This document shows, piece by piece, positions 35,964-45,506 of a stretch of DNA of 64,000 nucleotides; the stretch's first letter is position 1, and every line of letters starts with the position of its first letter. The stretch is from Thermoflexibacter ruber (GTDB lineage Bacteria; Bacteroidota; Bacteroidia; Cytophagales; Thermoflexibacteraceae): contig NZ_FONY01000014.1 in assembly GCF_900113045.1 (NCBI RefSeq), positions 1 to 64,000 on the forward strand. The letters run 5' to 3'. Below the pieces are notes generated by a model. That model did no database searches. It was not told the origin of the DNA and saw only the letters and a list, made by a program, of their open reading frames with translations. The translations under genes and the position numbers were made by a program.

Positions 35964-37610
35964 CTACGTACTTGTATCCTCTATCAAGAAATAGTACAAA
36001 TCTTGCTCGAAGTCCACACTTTGATTTTTATTCAACTTTAACTTGATTTTTTGCCAGTCTTTTTGGGGCTTGAGAGAGGGTAGTTTCTCTTTACTATCAC
36101 TGATTTTTAGTCTAATAGGTAACTCAAAATTAGGCTCTTGGGCTTCTAACTTATAGTGCAGCTCAAGTCTTTTACCCTTTTGCCTTTTGTAAATTTTCAA
36201 AATAGGTGGCTTGGCATATTTCAAATATTGGTTGAGAATAGGTCTGTACTGCTTACCTAATTTGGCACAGAAAAAGTCAATTACCTGTTCTGAGTTTACA
36301 ATAGACAGTTTGAACGTTTGGTGAAAATCGTACAAGGTCTTGAACCAAAGGGCATCATTGGCAAGTAAACTCCTGAGAGTGTGCAACATCCATGCCCCTT
36401 TGTAGTACATATCCGAACCTCTCCAATACCTATAATTAACACCTAAAGGAGCAAGTACAGGGTCTAAGTTTTGGATTTTGTCTTTGAATTTTTTTAAGTA
36501 GGCTACGTATTGGTCGTAACTTCCTGTCAGGCATTCTACAAAAAGAGCATCGGAGTAGGTGGTAAATCCTTCGTGAATCCACATTTCTGCATGGTCGCCT
36601 ACGCTGATGCTGTTGCCGAAGTATTCATGTCCACTTTCATGAACTATGATAAAATCAAAGCCTAACTCATTGTTGATGTAGTTGTTGCCATAGGCGATTG
36701 CCCCTTGGTGTTCCATGCCCCAAAAAGGAGTTTCTACTAAGGCATAGCCGTCTTTCCAGAAAGGATACTTGCCAAATTTTTCCTCATAGCAAGCCAACAT
36801 TTTCTTTACCTGCTGAAAATGTGTTTTTGCTTTTTCTAAGTTATATGCCAAAACATAGTAGTCCAAGGCTAATTTTTCTTTGTCTTTGCTTTCGTAAGTA
36901 TCTTGAAAATGAGCCAATTTGCCTACAACAAAAGTGATATTATAATTGTTGATTGGGTAGCTGACCTTCCACTCGTAGCTATCATAAAGATTATTGACTG
37001 CTTTTTGACTGATTAGATTGCCATTAGCTACACACATCAGCCCTTTGGGAACTTCAAAGTAAAGTCTTATGCTATCAGGCTCATCAGAGAGATGGTCTTT
37101 GTTAGGAAACCAAACGCTTGCACCTAAACCCTCACAACTCACTGCTATCCAGTCATTTCCTTCTTTGTCTTTTGTCCAAGTAAGTCCACCTTCCCAAGGC
37201 GGTCTTCGGGCTATTTGTGGCTTGCCTTGATAGTAAACTTTGATGCTATTAGTAGAGCCTTGCTTTTGTTTTTCAGGAAAATAAACAAAAGTGGCATTTC
37301 CTTCTCTTTTGAATTTCAATAGATTAGAGCCTTGTAAGATGCGGTCAATCTGCAAGTTTTCAAACAAGTCTATCTGCAATACTTGAAAGTCTTGTGATGC
37401 TTTGTAGTGAATTTCATTATAACCCTTGATAGTTTGACTTTCAGGGTGAATTTTTAGGTTCAAGTCATAAAAAGTTACATCGTAGCAGGCTCTCTCAGGA
37501 AATAGCGTACCTCGCAAGGAATCCTGATGAGTAAAGGATAAAGGGTTTTCTTGGGCAAATAAGGATTGACTAAGAAAAGAAAATACTGCAAAAAGTAGAT
37601 AGTAACGCAT
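35964..37610 (-). CDS. M1-family metallopeptidase
   Basis: This 548-residue exported protein has a signal peptide ending QSLFAQ. The zinc site HESGH (residues 324-328) with E347 in HEGFTTY is intact, and the exopeptidase motif is GMEHQGAIAYG (299-309). It lacks the long C-terminal domain of classical aminopeptidase N; such short forms are common in Bacteroidota. It should trim peptides in the periplasm or outside. Its stop lies 3 bp from that of the four-repeat acidic gene, which runs toward it. Confidence 0.9.
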   Translation of the reverse strand: MRYYLLFAVFSFLSQSLFAQENPLSFTHQDSLRGTLFPERACYDVTFYDLNLKIHPESQTIKGYNEIHYKASQDFQVLQIDLFENLQIDRILQGSNLLKFKREGNATFVYFPEKQKQGSTNSIKVYYQGKPQIARRPPWEGGLTWTKDKEGNDWIAVSCEGLGASVWFPNKDHLSDEPDSIRLYFEVPKGLMCVANGNLISQKAVNNLYDSYEWKVSYPINNYNITFVVGKLAHFQDTYESKDKEKLALDYYVLAYNLEKAKTHFQQVKKMLACYEEKFGKYPFWKDGYALVETPFWGMEHQGAIAYGNNYINNELGFDFIIVHESGHEYFGNSISVGDHAEMWIHEGFTTYSDALFVECLTGSYDQYVAYLKKFKDKIQNLDPVLAPLGVNYRYWRGSDMYYKGAWMLHTLRSLLANDALWFKTLYDFHQTFKLSIVNSEQVIDFFCAKLGKQYRPILNQYLKYAKPPILKIYKRQKGKRLELHYKLEAQEPNFELPIRLKISDSKEKLPSLKPQKDWQKIKLKLNKNQSVDFEQDLYYFLIEDTST

Positions 37611-37682
37611 GTGTATTGAGATTATTAATCTATAAATGCTAATAGAGAACTCAATTTATTTGATTTGGAAAATAGAGCTACC

Positions 37683-39065
37683 TCATTTTTTTATAGGCAT
37701 ATTGGCATGGACTTCTTTTCTCCAATTTATCAATATTTGATGTAGCTCTTTGGTTTTCTTTGGATTGTCTAATGACAAATCTCTTGCTTCTTGTATGTCC
37801 TCTGCTAAGTTAAAAAGTTCTAAGCGATTATTTTCATAGTTTTCTACCAATTTCCAATCTCCCATACGTACTGCCCCTGCTGGTCTTCCCATTTGATTGC
37901 TAAAATGAGGATAATGCCAAAAAATAGCTTCTCTTTGTATGTCTAAGTTAGGATTTTTTAATACAGGCGCAAAACTTTTGGCATCAGGGCTGACTTGGTG
38001 TTTTTCTCCTAATAATTCTAAAAAAGTAGGTAGGTAGTCTGTATTGGTAAAATACTGATTACAAATTTGTTGCGGGGCGATTTGTCCTTGCCAAAAAAAG
38101 ATAGTAGGTACTCTAATCCCTCCTTCGTACAGATGTCCTTTCCATTTCCTAAATGGGTGCGAATCCGTAGGGATAGGCCCCAGTTCAGGAAGTCCTACGC
38201 CTCCGTTATCCGAAGTGAAAACGATAAGCGTATTTTCCAAGAGGTTTTGTTTTTTCAGCTGTGCTATTATTTTCCCCACGCCATCGTCCATGCTTTCTAT
38301 CATAGCGGCATAATTGGGATTGTATTTGCCGCTGTATTTTTCATATTTGAAAAAGTATTTTCTTAGTTTGTCGCCTCTTGGAACGAGCAGTACGTGGGGA
38401 GCAGAGTAAGACAAAAACAGGAAAAAAGGCTTATTTTTCTCTTGTTTTTGGATAAAATCTATGCTATAATCAGTGAGTTTATCAGTGAGGTATGTTGAGC
38501 CATCGTCTTTAAACTCATTTTTATAGCTATCTTCGTAAATTGAGTAATTGTAATAGTCCAATCCATTTCTGCCTATCATGCGGGTATAGTCAAAACCCTG
38601 CCCCCAAGGGGCAAGAGAATCTCCACCGCCCAAATGCCACTTACCTATCATAGCTGTCTGATAGCCTAAGTTTTTCAATCTCTCTGCTAAAGTAATTTCT
38701 GAAGAAGGGAGAAACTTTTGCCATTGGGCAGGCAAAATAGGCGAAAGTGAATCGGTACGCTCACCCACCAGAAAGTTGGTGAGTTGCAAGCGAGCAGGGT
38801 GCTTGCCTGTGAGGATGGCGGCGCGTGAAGGCGAGCAGACAGGGCTTGAGGCATAGGCTTGCGTAAACCTCATGCCTCCTTTGGCGAGGGAATCAATGTG
38901 AGGAGTTTCGTTATAAGGATTGCCGTAACAGCCCAAATCCATGTAGCCCAAATCGTCTGCCATAATGAAAACGATATTGGGTTTGGACTTTTGATTTTGG
39001 CTTTGGGCTTGCAAATGAATGGTAAAGCATAGCAGAAGGAAACAGTATAAGTTTTTCATTGCCAT
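37683..39065 (-). CDS. Exported arylsulfatase (S1 family)
   Basis: This 460-residue enzyme has a signal peptide (about residues 1-21) and a sulfatase alkaline-phosphatase fold. The formylglycine site is PVCSPSRAAILTG with C77, the Cys-type CxPxR motif needed for maturation by FGE or anSME. Metal ligands are in FIMADDLG (residues 34-40), and GKWHLGG and SDNGG follow. It should remove sulfate from glycans. XdhC is encoded 17 bp upstream, so the two are probably co-transcribed. The candidate maturase is the exported FGE at 2995-3801. Confidence 0.94.
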   Translation of the reverse strand: MAMKNLYCFLLLCFTIHLQAQSQNQKSKPNIVFIMADDLGYMDLGCYGNPYNETPHIDSLAKGGMRFTQAYASSPVCSPSRAAILTGKHPARLQLTNFLVGERTDSLSPILPAQWQKFLPSSEITLAERLKNLGYQTAMIGKWHLGGGDSLAPWGQGFDYTRMIGRNGLDYYNYSIYEDSYKNEFKDDGSTYLTDKLTDYSIDFIQKQEKNKPFFLFLSYSAPHVLLVPRGDKLRKYFFKYEKYSGKYNPNYAAMIESMDDGVGKIIAQLKKQNLLENTLIVFTSDNGGVGLPELGPIPTDSHPFRKWKGHLYEGGIRVPTIFFWQGQIAPQQICNQYFTNTDYLPTFLELLGEKHQVSPDAKSFAPVLKNPNLDIQREAIFWHYPHFSNQMGRPAGAVRMGDWKLVENYENNRLELFNLAEDIQEARDLSLDNPKKTKELHQILINWRKEVHANMPIKK

Positions 39066-39082
39066 AGATTTAGTTATGTCTT

Positions 39083-40213
39083 TCAGTTTCTTTCATGGAT
39101 TGTGCCTATTCTTTTTTTCAAAAAGCCTCCCTCGCGCTTAGCAAAATGGGCTTGGATTTCTGCTAAAATTGCTAAGGCTATCTCTTCTGGGGTTTCTGCC
39201 CCAATATCCAGACCAATAGGATTGTGAACTTTGCTTATCTGTTCCTCAGTCATGTTCCCTATCTCCGCCAACATTTTGTCAAATCGCTTGCGAGGTCCTA
39301 ACATTCCGATATAAGATATAGGTTGGTGGATAAGTTGTTTTAAGATAGCTAAGTCAAATTTATAGCTATGAGAAATGAGTATAGCCGCCGTTAATTCTCC
39401 AAAACTAAGCTTTTGTCCAACTTCTTCTCTTGGAATCTCAAGCATTTGGTTGGCATTGGGGAAGCGTTCGGGCTGTAAATTGGCAGTTCGGTCATCTACT
39501 AAAGTTACGTACCAGCCTACTTCGTGGGCTAATTTGACCAAAGGAATAGAATCGTAACCAGGTCCGAATATTATCAAATGGATAGCAGGTTTTAGTACTT
39601 CTAAGAATACTTCCACACTTTTCTTGTCAGAGAGGGAAAAACTCATGCTTTGAGATTTGCCTTCTGACATAACTTGTGGAGCGACTCGCAAAATTTTATC
39701 TGCAAGTTCTTTATTGCGAATAAAATTAAGGGTTTGCTTATCTGCTCGTTGGAATAGCCTTTCGCCGATTTCTACCTCAGCAGTTTCCGAAGCATATACG
39801 GTAGCGATGAGTTCGGTTTCCTGCTCTGTGCGAGGTTTTCCCAAAAAAGATTTTAAGATATGAATGTGGTGCAAGTTATCTTCTTGATTGACAGGTTCTA
39901 TAAGTACATCTATGATGCCATTACACCCCAAACCTACCCCTAAACTGGTGGCGGATTGGTCGTCTGTGGTATCATAACGCACCAGCTTGGGTTTTCCCTC
40001 AGCAATAATTTTCCTTGCTTGCCTCAGCGCATCGCCTTCTAAGCACCCTCCACTAATTGCCCCTGTCCACTGTCCGTCATCTGTCATTATCATACGCGCT
40101 CCTGCTCGCCTATAAGAAGAACCTTGTACACTAACTACTGTTGCTAATGCTGCTTTTCGTTCGCTAAAATTAATTTGGTCGTAAGTTGCTACTATTTTTT
40201 CTAACTCTTTCAT
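39083..40213 (-). CDS. XdhC/CoxI-family molybdenum-enzyme accessory protein
   Basis: This 376-residue protein has the XdhC_CoxI N-terminal domain (SVQGSSYRRAGARMIMTDDGQWTGAISGGCLEGDA) with its conserved Gly-Cys, and a Rossmann C-terminal domain (IFGPGYDSIPLVKLA; then IGMLGPRKR). Such proteins help insert sulfurated molybdenum cofactor into xanthine dehydrogenase-type enzymes. No such enzyme is in the window. It precedes the sulfatase by 17 bp. Confidence 0.92.
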   Translation of the reverse strand: MKELEKIVATYDQINFSERKAALATVVSVQGSSYRRAGARMIMTDDGQWTGAISGGCLEGDALRQARKIIAEGKPKLVRYDTTDDQSATSLGVGLGCNGIIDVLIEPVNQEDNLHHIHILKSFLGKPRTEQETELIATVYASETAEVEIGERLFQRADKQTLNFIRNKELADKILRVAPQVMSEGKSQSMSFSLSDKKSVEVFLEVLKPAIHLIIFGPGYDSIPLVKLAHEVGWYVTLVDDRTANLQPERFPNANQMLEIPREEVGQKLSFGELTAAILISHSYKFDLAILKQLIHQPISYIGMLGPRKRFDKMLAEIGNMTEEQISKVHNPIGLDIGAETPEEIALAILAEIQAHFAKREGGFLKKRIGTIHERN

Positions 40214-40488
40214 AAGTAAGGGTTAAGGTATTGTAATGATAAATAATCAGGTGTATAATATAACTTTTCAAATGCAAATGTAGGTAGGTTGCTTAATCCC
40301 TAAGTAGATATGCTTGTAGGCAAAAATAGAGAAATTTCATCACATAAACATATTACATCATTTTTAAATTCCAAATTATATGATTAAAAAAAGGAAATTT
40401 TTACTTCTTTTAAAGTAAAATTAAGGAGATTTAGAGGAAAAAGAAAGCCAAACAATTATTCATCTTATCTTTAGACAACATTAAATTT

Positions 40489-41964
40489 ATGAAAATGAGA
40501 AACTTATTATTAAAAAATTTAACTTTAGCGATTTACGCTATCGTTTTCACAACTTTATTCTCTGCTTGTAGTGGCTCATCTACTCAGCAAGCAGAACAGA
40601 AGCAAGATAGCCTAAGTACTACACAAACGAGTATGAAAGATTACATCAAAGAGGAAACTAAGGAGGAGAGAGAAGCCCGCATGCAGTGGTGGAAAGATGC
40701 CCGTTTTGGAATGTTTATCCACTGGGGCTTGTATGCCATTCCCGCAGGCGAGCATAAAGGCAAGGTATTAGAAAAAGGGAAAATCGGGGAGTGGATTATG
40801 AACTCCTTGCAAATTCCTGTGGCAGAGTACGAAGAATACGCCAAACAGTTTAACCCTACAAAATACGATGCTAAGGAGTGGGTACGCATCGCCAAAGAAG
40901 CAGGCATGAAGTACATTGTCATTACTTCTAAGCACCATGACGGATTTTCGCTGTGGGATTCTCAAGTGAGCAATTATGACGTTATGGACGCTTCGCCTTA
41001 TAAGAAAGATATTTTGCAAGCCTTAGCTGACGAGTGCAAAGCACAAGGAGTTACTCTGTGTTTTTATCACTCTATCATGGACTGGCACCACCCTGACGCA
41101 CAAGCCCCTCACTATCCAGAGTATAACACAGATAAAAAGCAAAATCCTAATTTTAACAGGTATGTAGAACAGTACATGAAACCTCAGTTGAAAGAGTTAG
41201 TAGAAAAATACGACCCCGCAGTGCTTTGGTTTGATGGGGAATGGATACCAGAGTGGACTGAGCCACAAGGCAAGGAGTTATACAATTTTGTAAGGAACTT
41301 AAAGCCTACTATCATCATCAACAACAGAGTAGGCAAGGGCAGAAAAGGTATGCAAGGAATGAATGAATACGAAGATGCCGCAGGAGATTTTGGTACTCCT
41401 GAGCAGGAAATCCTTTCTGGGAAATCCAATGGATTGCCTTGGGAATCTTGTATGACAATGAACGATACTTGGGGATACAGAAAAGATGATAATAACTGGA
41501 AATCTGCTGAGATGTTGGTGCATAACTTGGCTGATATTGCTGCCAAAGGAGGAAATTACTTGCTCAATGTGGGTCCAACAGCAGAAGGAGAGATTCCAAA
41601 GCCAAGTGTAGAACGCCTTGCTGAGATGGGTAAGTGGTTGCAAGTCAATGGAGAAGCGATTTATGCTACGAAAAGTTTGAATAATTTTAAAGAAGGAGAA
41701 ACTATCCGATATACCCAAAGTGCAGACGGGCAGTATGTTTATGCTATTTCTTTGAAATGGGTAGGCAACCAACTCAACCTTAAAAATATCACGCCCAAAG
41801 AAGGCTCAGAAATAAAGATGTTAGGAGTGGACACACCTTTGAAATGGACGTATGATGCTACAAAAGGCTTGACCATAGAAATTCCTAAAGATTTGCAAGC
41901 CGAAGCCAAAAGACCTTGCAAGTATGCCTATACTTTTAAAATAGAAGGAACTGAAAAGCAGTAG
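40489..41964 (+). CDS. Alpha-L-fucosidase, GH29, lipoprotein
   Basis: This 491-residue enzyme has a lipoprotein signal ending LFSACSG (C27). The GH29 fold shows RFGMFIHWGLYA, YIVITSKHHDGFSLWDS, and the nucleophile D249 in VLWFDGEW. A C-terminal beta domain follows. It would release L-fucose from glycans at the cell surface. It is divergent from xdhC and convergent with pckA. Confidence 0.95.
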   Translation: MKMRNLLLKNLTLAIYAIVFTTLFSACSGSSTQQAEQKQDSLSTTQTSMKDYIKEETKEEREARMQWWKDARFGMFIHWGLYAIPAGEHKGKVLEKGKIGEWIMNSLQIPVAEYEEYAKQFNPTKYDAKEWVRIAKEAGMKYIVITSKHHDGFSLWDSQVSNYDVMDASPYKKDILQALADECKAQGVTLCFYHSIMDWHHPDAQAPHYPEYNTDKKQNPNFNRYVEQYMKPQLKELVEKYDPAVLWFDGEWIPEWTEPQGKELYNFVRNLKPTIIINNRVGKGRKGMQGMNEYEDAAGDFGTPEQEILSGKSNGLPWESCMTMNDTWGYRKDDNNWKSAEMLVHNLADIAAKGGNYLLNVGPTAEGEIPKPSVERLAEMGKWLQVNGEAIYATKSLNNFKEGETIRYTQSADGQYVYAISLKWVGNQLNLKNITPKEGSEIKMLGVDTPLKWTYDATKGLTIEIPKDLQAEAKRPCKYAYTFKIEGTEKQ

Positions 41965-41980
41965 AGCTAACTTGAAAATA

Positions 41981-42019
41981 CTCAGCCTTCATCAAAGTGA
42001 TAACATGACGAAGGCTGAG
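41981..42019. terminator. Bidirectional terminator between fucosidase and pckA
   Basis: A perfect 10-bp stem CTCAGCCTTC/GAAGGCTGAG with a 19-nt loop sits between two convergent stops. The T tract is weak on the plus strand. Confidence 0.65.
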
Positions 42020-42044
42020 TAATAATCAATTAGCACTTGTATTT

Positions 42045-43661
42045 TTACTCATACCTTTTCAGTTTTTTCTCTTTTCCCTCTCCTACGCCTTCCATGACCA
42101 TAGGTGCACCACTCATGATTTCCTCATTGGCATACTCTCTAAATTCCTCAAAATTATGCAAGAACAAATCTGCCAAATGATTTGCCTGCTCGTCATACTC
42201 GTCTTTGTTTGCCCATGTATCTCTGGGGTTCAAGATTTCGTTGGGAACATGAGGACAGGACTGAGGGACAAGCACGCCAAAGAAAGGATGAGGCTCGTAG
42301 GGTACATTTTCCAATTCTCCATTCAAAGCAGCAGTAATCATGGCTCTAGTAAAAGATAACTTCATACGCTTACCTGTACCATACTTTCCGCCAGTCCACC
42401 CCGTATTAATGAGCCAAACATTAGTCTGATGCTCTTTTATCTTTTTACCTAACATCTCTGCGTATGTTGTAGGGTGCAAGGGCATAAAGGGGGCACCAAA
42501 ACACGCAGAAAAAGTAGGTACAGGCTCTTTAATGCCTACTTCCGTGCCTCCTACTTTGGCAGTATAGCCCGAGATAAAATGAAACATCGCTTGCCCTACG
42601 GTGAGTTTAGAAATGGGTGGTAAAATCCCAAAGGAGTCGCAAGTCAAAAAGAAAATATTTTTAGGAATCCCCCCTACCGAAGGCTGAGCAATTTTTTGAA
42701 TATGGTAAAGCGGATATGAAACACGCGTATTGTCTGTTACTGAATTGTCAGCATAATTGACGGTGCGCGTGCCAGCAAAATACCTTGTATTTTCTACGAT
42801 AGCCCCAAAGCGAATCGCATGATAAATGTCAGGCTCGTTTTCCTTGCTTAGATTGATAGCTTTGGCATAGCAACCTCCTTCAAAGTTGAAAACACTGTGG
42901 TCTGTCCAACCATGTTCATCATCACCAATGAGATAGCGATTGGGGTCTGCCGAAAGTGTAGTCTTTCCTGTGCCAGACAAGCCAAAAAACACCGCAGTAT
43001 CTCCTTTTTCTCCAATATTGGCACTACAGTGCATAGTGAATACGTTGCGTTCTGTCGGCAATAAAAAGTTTAAGATGCTAAAAATACTTTTCTTAGTTTC
43101 GCCTGTGTAGCTTGTGCCACCAATGATGACTAATTTTTTAGTAAAATTGATGATGACGAAATTAGGGTTTTTGGTTCCATCTTGTTGAGGATTAGCTTGA
43201 AATTCTGGTAAAGAAAAAACTGTGAAATCTATTGACATATTTCCTGTTTCCTCTTTGGTAGGTCTAAGGAACATATTGTAAGCAAAAAGGTTGTGAAAAG
43301 CCTGCGTGCCTATTACTCTGATATTCATTCTATAAGCATCATCAGCCCCTACATAAGCCTCTCTAACGTAAAGATTTTTTCCTTGGGCAAAGGCAATCAT
43401 TTTATCTAATAATCGGTCAAACTTTTCACTGGAGAAAGATTGGTTGATATTTCCCCACCAGACCTTATTTTTGGAGATTTCGTCCTCGACGATGTATCGG
43501 TCTTTGGGAGCGCGCCCCGTAAACTTGCCTGTATCACAAGCCAATGCCCCTGTATCTGTCAGCGTACCCTCTCCATTTTTAAGGGCATGCTCAACTAACT
43601 CAGCAGGGGACAGGTTGTAAAAGATTTGTCCTGCTTTGATTGAATCAAGAATATTATTCAT
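42045..43661 (-). CDS. pckA: Phosphoenolpyruvate carboxykinase (ATP)
   Basis: This 538-residue cytosolic enzyme converts oxaloacetate and ATP to PEP, the first step of gluconeogenesis. The kinase loop GLSGTGKT (227-234) and metal site IGDDEHGW (245-252) are present, as is the substrate-binding TGRAPKDRYIV. Length is normal. Two copies of a TCAAACATTTG palindrome lie upstream (43691-43736), suggesting it is regulated. Confidence 0.97.
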   Translation of the reverse strand: MNNILDSIKAGQIFYNLSPAELVEHALKNGEGTLTDTGALACDTGKFTGRAPKDRYIVEDEISKNKVWWGNINQSFSSEKFDRLLDKMIAFAQGKNLYVREAYVGADDAYRMNIRVIGTQAFHNLFAYNMFLRPTKEETGNMSIDFTVFSLPEFQANPQQDGTKNPNFVIINFTKKLVIIGGTSYTGETKKSIFSILNFLLPTERNVFTMHCSANIGEKGDTAVFFGLSGTGKTTLSADPNRYLIGDDEHGWTDHSVFNFEGGCYAKAINLSKENEPDIYHAIRFGAIVENTRYFAGTRTVNYADNSVTDNTRVSYPLYHIQKIAQPSVGGIPKNIFFLTCDSFGILPPISKLTVGQAMFHFISGYTAKVGGTEVGIKEPVPTFSACFGAPFMPLHPTTYAEMLGKKIKEHQTNVWLINTGWTGGKYGTGKRMKLSFTRAMITAALNGELENVPYEPHPFFGVLVPQSCPHVPNEILNPRDTWANKDEYDEQANHLADLFLHNFEEFREYANEEIMSGAPMVMEGVGEGKEKKLKRYE

Positions 43662-43690
43662 TTCAGTTGTTATTGGTTAAGGTTAAAAAA

Positions 43691-43736
43691 GTCAAACATT
43701 TGACAATCAAGTGTTTTGGCATCAAACATTTGTGAT
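43691..43736. promoter_or_regulatory. Two phased palindromes upstream of pckA
   Basis: GTCAAACATTTGAC (43691-43704) and ATCAAACATTTGTGAT (43721-43736) share TCAAACATTTG and lie 30 bp apart, near three helical turns. They are downstream of a minus-strand -7-like box (CAAAATTA at 43749-43756) and 30 bp before the start codon, where a bound protein would block transcription. Confidence 0.5.
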
Positions 43737-43748
43737 TTTTTCTAAGTG

Positions 43749-43775
43749 CAAAATTAGGTAAATTTGAGAAAACAA
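43749..43775 (-). promoter_or_regulatory. Candidate promoter of pckA
   Basis: On the minus strand TAATTTTG (complement of 43749-43756) follows TTG (complement of 43773-43775) with a 16-bp gap, slightly short of the usual spacing. Confidence 0.35.
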
Positions 43776-43818
43776 TCTTTATTTTACATTTGATTTAATT
43801 TGAGAGCAAAGTTTTGTT

Positions 43819-45093
43819 CTAATCAAACAAAGCCTGCGCCGCTCCTAAAGATGTGCCTTGTGCAAAAGAAACAGTTTGAATGTTTAATGCCGGGAAAAAA
43901 TAAGCTAAGAATGTAAGGAAGATAGGATTTTTTGCAAAGCCACCATCTATGAATAGGTTTTTGTATGTTATACTACTATCCATGATTAGTTTGATTTTTT
44001 GTACTTGTTTTTGTACTAAGTCGAGCATAAAAGTAGCATAAGCCTGTTCATAATCAGCATAAGCACTTAGGCTATCTTCGTGAAAAATACGAGTTTGCCT
44101 TAACTTTTCATCAATATTAAAATTAGGAATGGCAGATATATTTTTGAAATAATCATTGGACTTATGGAAAAACTCAGCTAATTTTTCTGTAACCTGCTCA
44201 TGTAAATTCCCAATAAAAAGGCGAGAGGCTTTGACGGACTGTCCCTCAAAAGTAAGGTATTTCAGGCAGTCTTGTAAAAGTTCACTTTCTGAAAGCGGCT
44301 CAGTAGAAAAAGGATTTAGTGCAATACCCCAGGTCCCTGTAGAAAGCAAAATAAAAGGCTCAGAAGTAAGTTTTTTGTAAGGAATCAATGCGGCAGAGCT
44401 ATCATGCAGACCTACCCCACAAGGAATTTGGTGTTCACGAAACAAGGTTGTACCATTGACGTAAGAGGTAGCAATTGGGGGGAAAAGTTGGTGTAATTCT
44501 TCTTGATAGACCCAAGCATGATAGTCTTTTTTTACAAAATCCCACAACATAGTATGGCAGCCAATAGAAGTAAACTCTGTACTTAGCCTTCCTGAAAACA
44601 GATAGGAGCAGTACTGTGGAAAATGCAGAGAAGTACGTACTTGTTTGAATAGGTCAGGTTTATGATATTTTAGCCAGTACAGTTGCAAGCCAGAGTTTAA
44701 CATTGCCAAAGGAGGCGAAGCAGTTTGTACAGCTAAGGTAATTTTATCTCCATATTTTTGATAAAAGCTGTCAAGCAACTCCTCAGGAAAGGGTTTTAAA
44801 TAGTTATACAAAGGAGTAAGAGCTTTCCCATTTTTATCTAAGTGGACAAAGCTCGCTCCATAGGTAGTAAAGTTGATTTGTTTAACAAAAAACTGCTTGT
44901 CGGCTACGACTTTTGCCCAAGTAGCATATATCCATTGAGTAAGCAAAGATAAGTCATCACAAGGGAAGCCGTCCTCATCTGTCATTTCAGGGATTTTACC
45001 CTGCTCCTCTCTTACTATTTGCAAGTTTTCATCATAGAGCAAAAACTTTTTATTGGTTTTCCCTATGTCAAAAATAGCAGTAACCGTTTGCAT
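43819..45093 (-). CDS. FGGY-family carbohydrate kinase (rhamnulokinase/fuculokinase type)
   Basis: This 424-residue sugar kinase opens with the ATP-site motif IFDIGKTNKKFLL (residues 7-19). It continues with the sugar-site YGASFVHLD and HFPQYCSYLFSG, then GVGLHDSSAALIPY, LLSTGTWGIAL and IDGGFAKNP. The family phosphorylates ketoses, and this subtype is usually linked to 6-deoxy-sugar use in Bacteroidota. Its start overlaps the stop of the OsmC gene by 1 bp (TAATG). No isomerase or aldolase of the pathway is next to it, so the exact sugar is open. Confidence 0.85.
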   Translation of the reverse strand: MQTVTAIFDIGKTNKKFLLYDENLQIVREEQGKIPEMTDEDGFPCDDLSLLTQWIYATWAKVVADKQFFVKQINFTTYGASFVHLDKNGKALTPLYNYLKPFPEELLDSFYQKYGDKITLAVQTASPPLAMLNSGLQLYWLKYHKPDLFKQVRTSLHFPQYCSYLFSGRLSTEFTSIGCHTMLWDFVKKDYHAWVYQEELHQLFPPIATSYVNGTTLFREHQIPCGVGLHDSSAALIPYKKLTSEPFILLSTGTWGIALNPFSTEPLSESELLQDCLKYLTFEGQSVKASRLFIGNLHEQVTEKLAEFFHKSNDYFKNISAIPNFNIDEKLRQTRIFHEDSLSAYADYEQAYATFMLDLVQKQVQKIKLIMDSSITYKNLFIDGGFAKNPIFLTFLAYFFPALNIQTVSFAQGTSLGAAQALFD

Positions 45094-45506
45094 TATTCTA
45101 ATGAAAAACTATAAGTGATGTGAGCTGTTTTTTCCAAAGTTTTGGCTACCGAGCAGTATTTTTCCAAAGAAAGTTCTATGGCTTTTTGCACTTTTTCCTT
45201 GTCCAAACTTCCTTTTAGGTCAAAATGAATATGAATATCAGTAAAAAGTGAAGGCTCTTTCCCTTTTTCTCTTTCTCCTTCCACTGTCACCCGATAGTCT
45301 TTAATTTCCTGTCTTTGTTTTTTTAGAATATTAATAACATCTATACTACTACAGCCCGCCAAGGCCGCCAAAAGCATTTGCATAGGGCGGAAAGCTAAAT
45401 TACTACCTCCGATTTCTGTAGAACCGTCCATGTAGAGTTTGTTTCCTTGCTCATTAGTAGCTTCTAAGTGGTAGGCATCATTGATGCGACTTACTTCTAT
45501 TTTCAT
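45093..45506 (-). CDS. OsmC-family peroxide-resistance-like protein
   Basis: This 137-residue cytosolic protein has the OsmC/Ohr fold: GGSNLAFRPMQMLLAALAGCSSIDVINILKKQR, with the catalytic Cys in the LAGCSS turn (about residue 52) and the second Cys in KYCSVAKTL. These proteins reduce organic peroxides. It overlaps gldC by 4 bp upstream and the sugar kinase by 1 bp downstream, so all three are one operon. Confidence 0.9.
   Translation of the reverse strand: MKIEVSRINDAYHLEATNEQGNKLYMDGSTEIGGSNLAFRPMQMLLAALAGCSSIDVINILKKQRQEIKDYRVTVEGEREKGKEPSLFTDIHIHFDLKGSLDKEKVQKAIELSLEKYCSVAKTLEKTAHITYSFSLE

Noticed and set aside
37683-40213. Idea that xdhC marks a purine-degradation cluster
   Set aside because: No xanthine dehydrogenase subunit or other purine gene is in the window; its partner here is a sulfatase gene.
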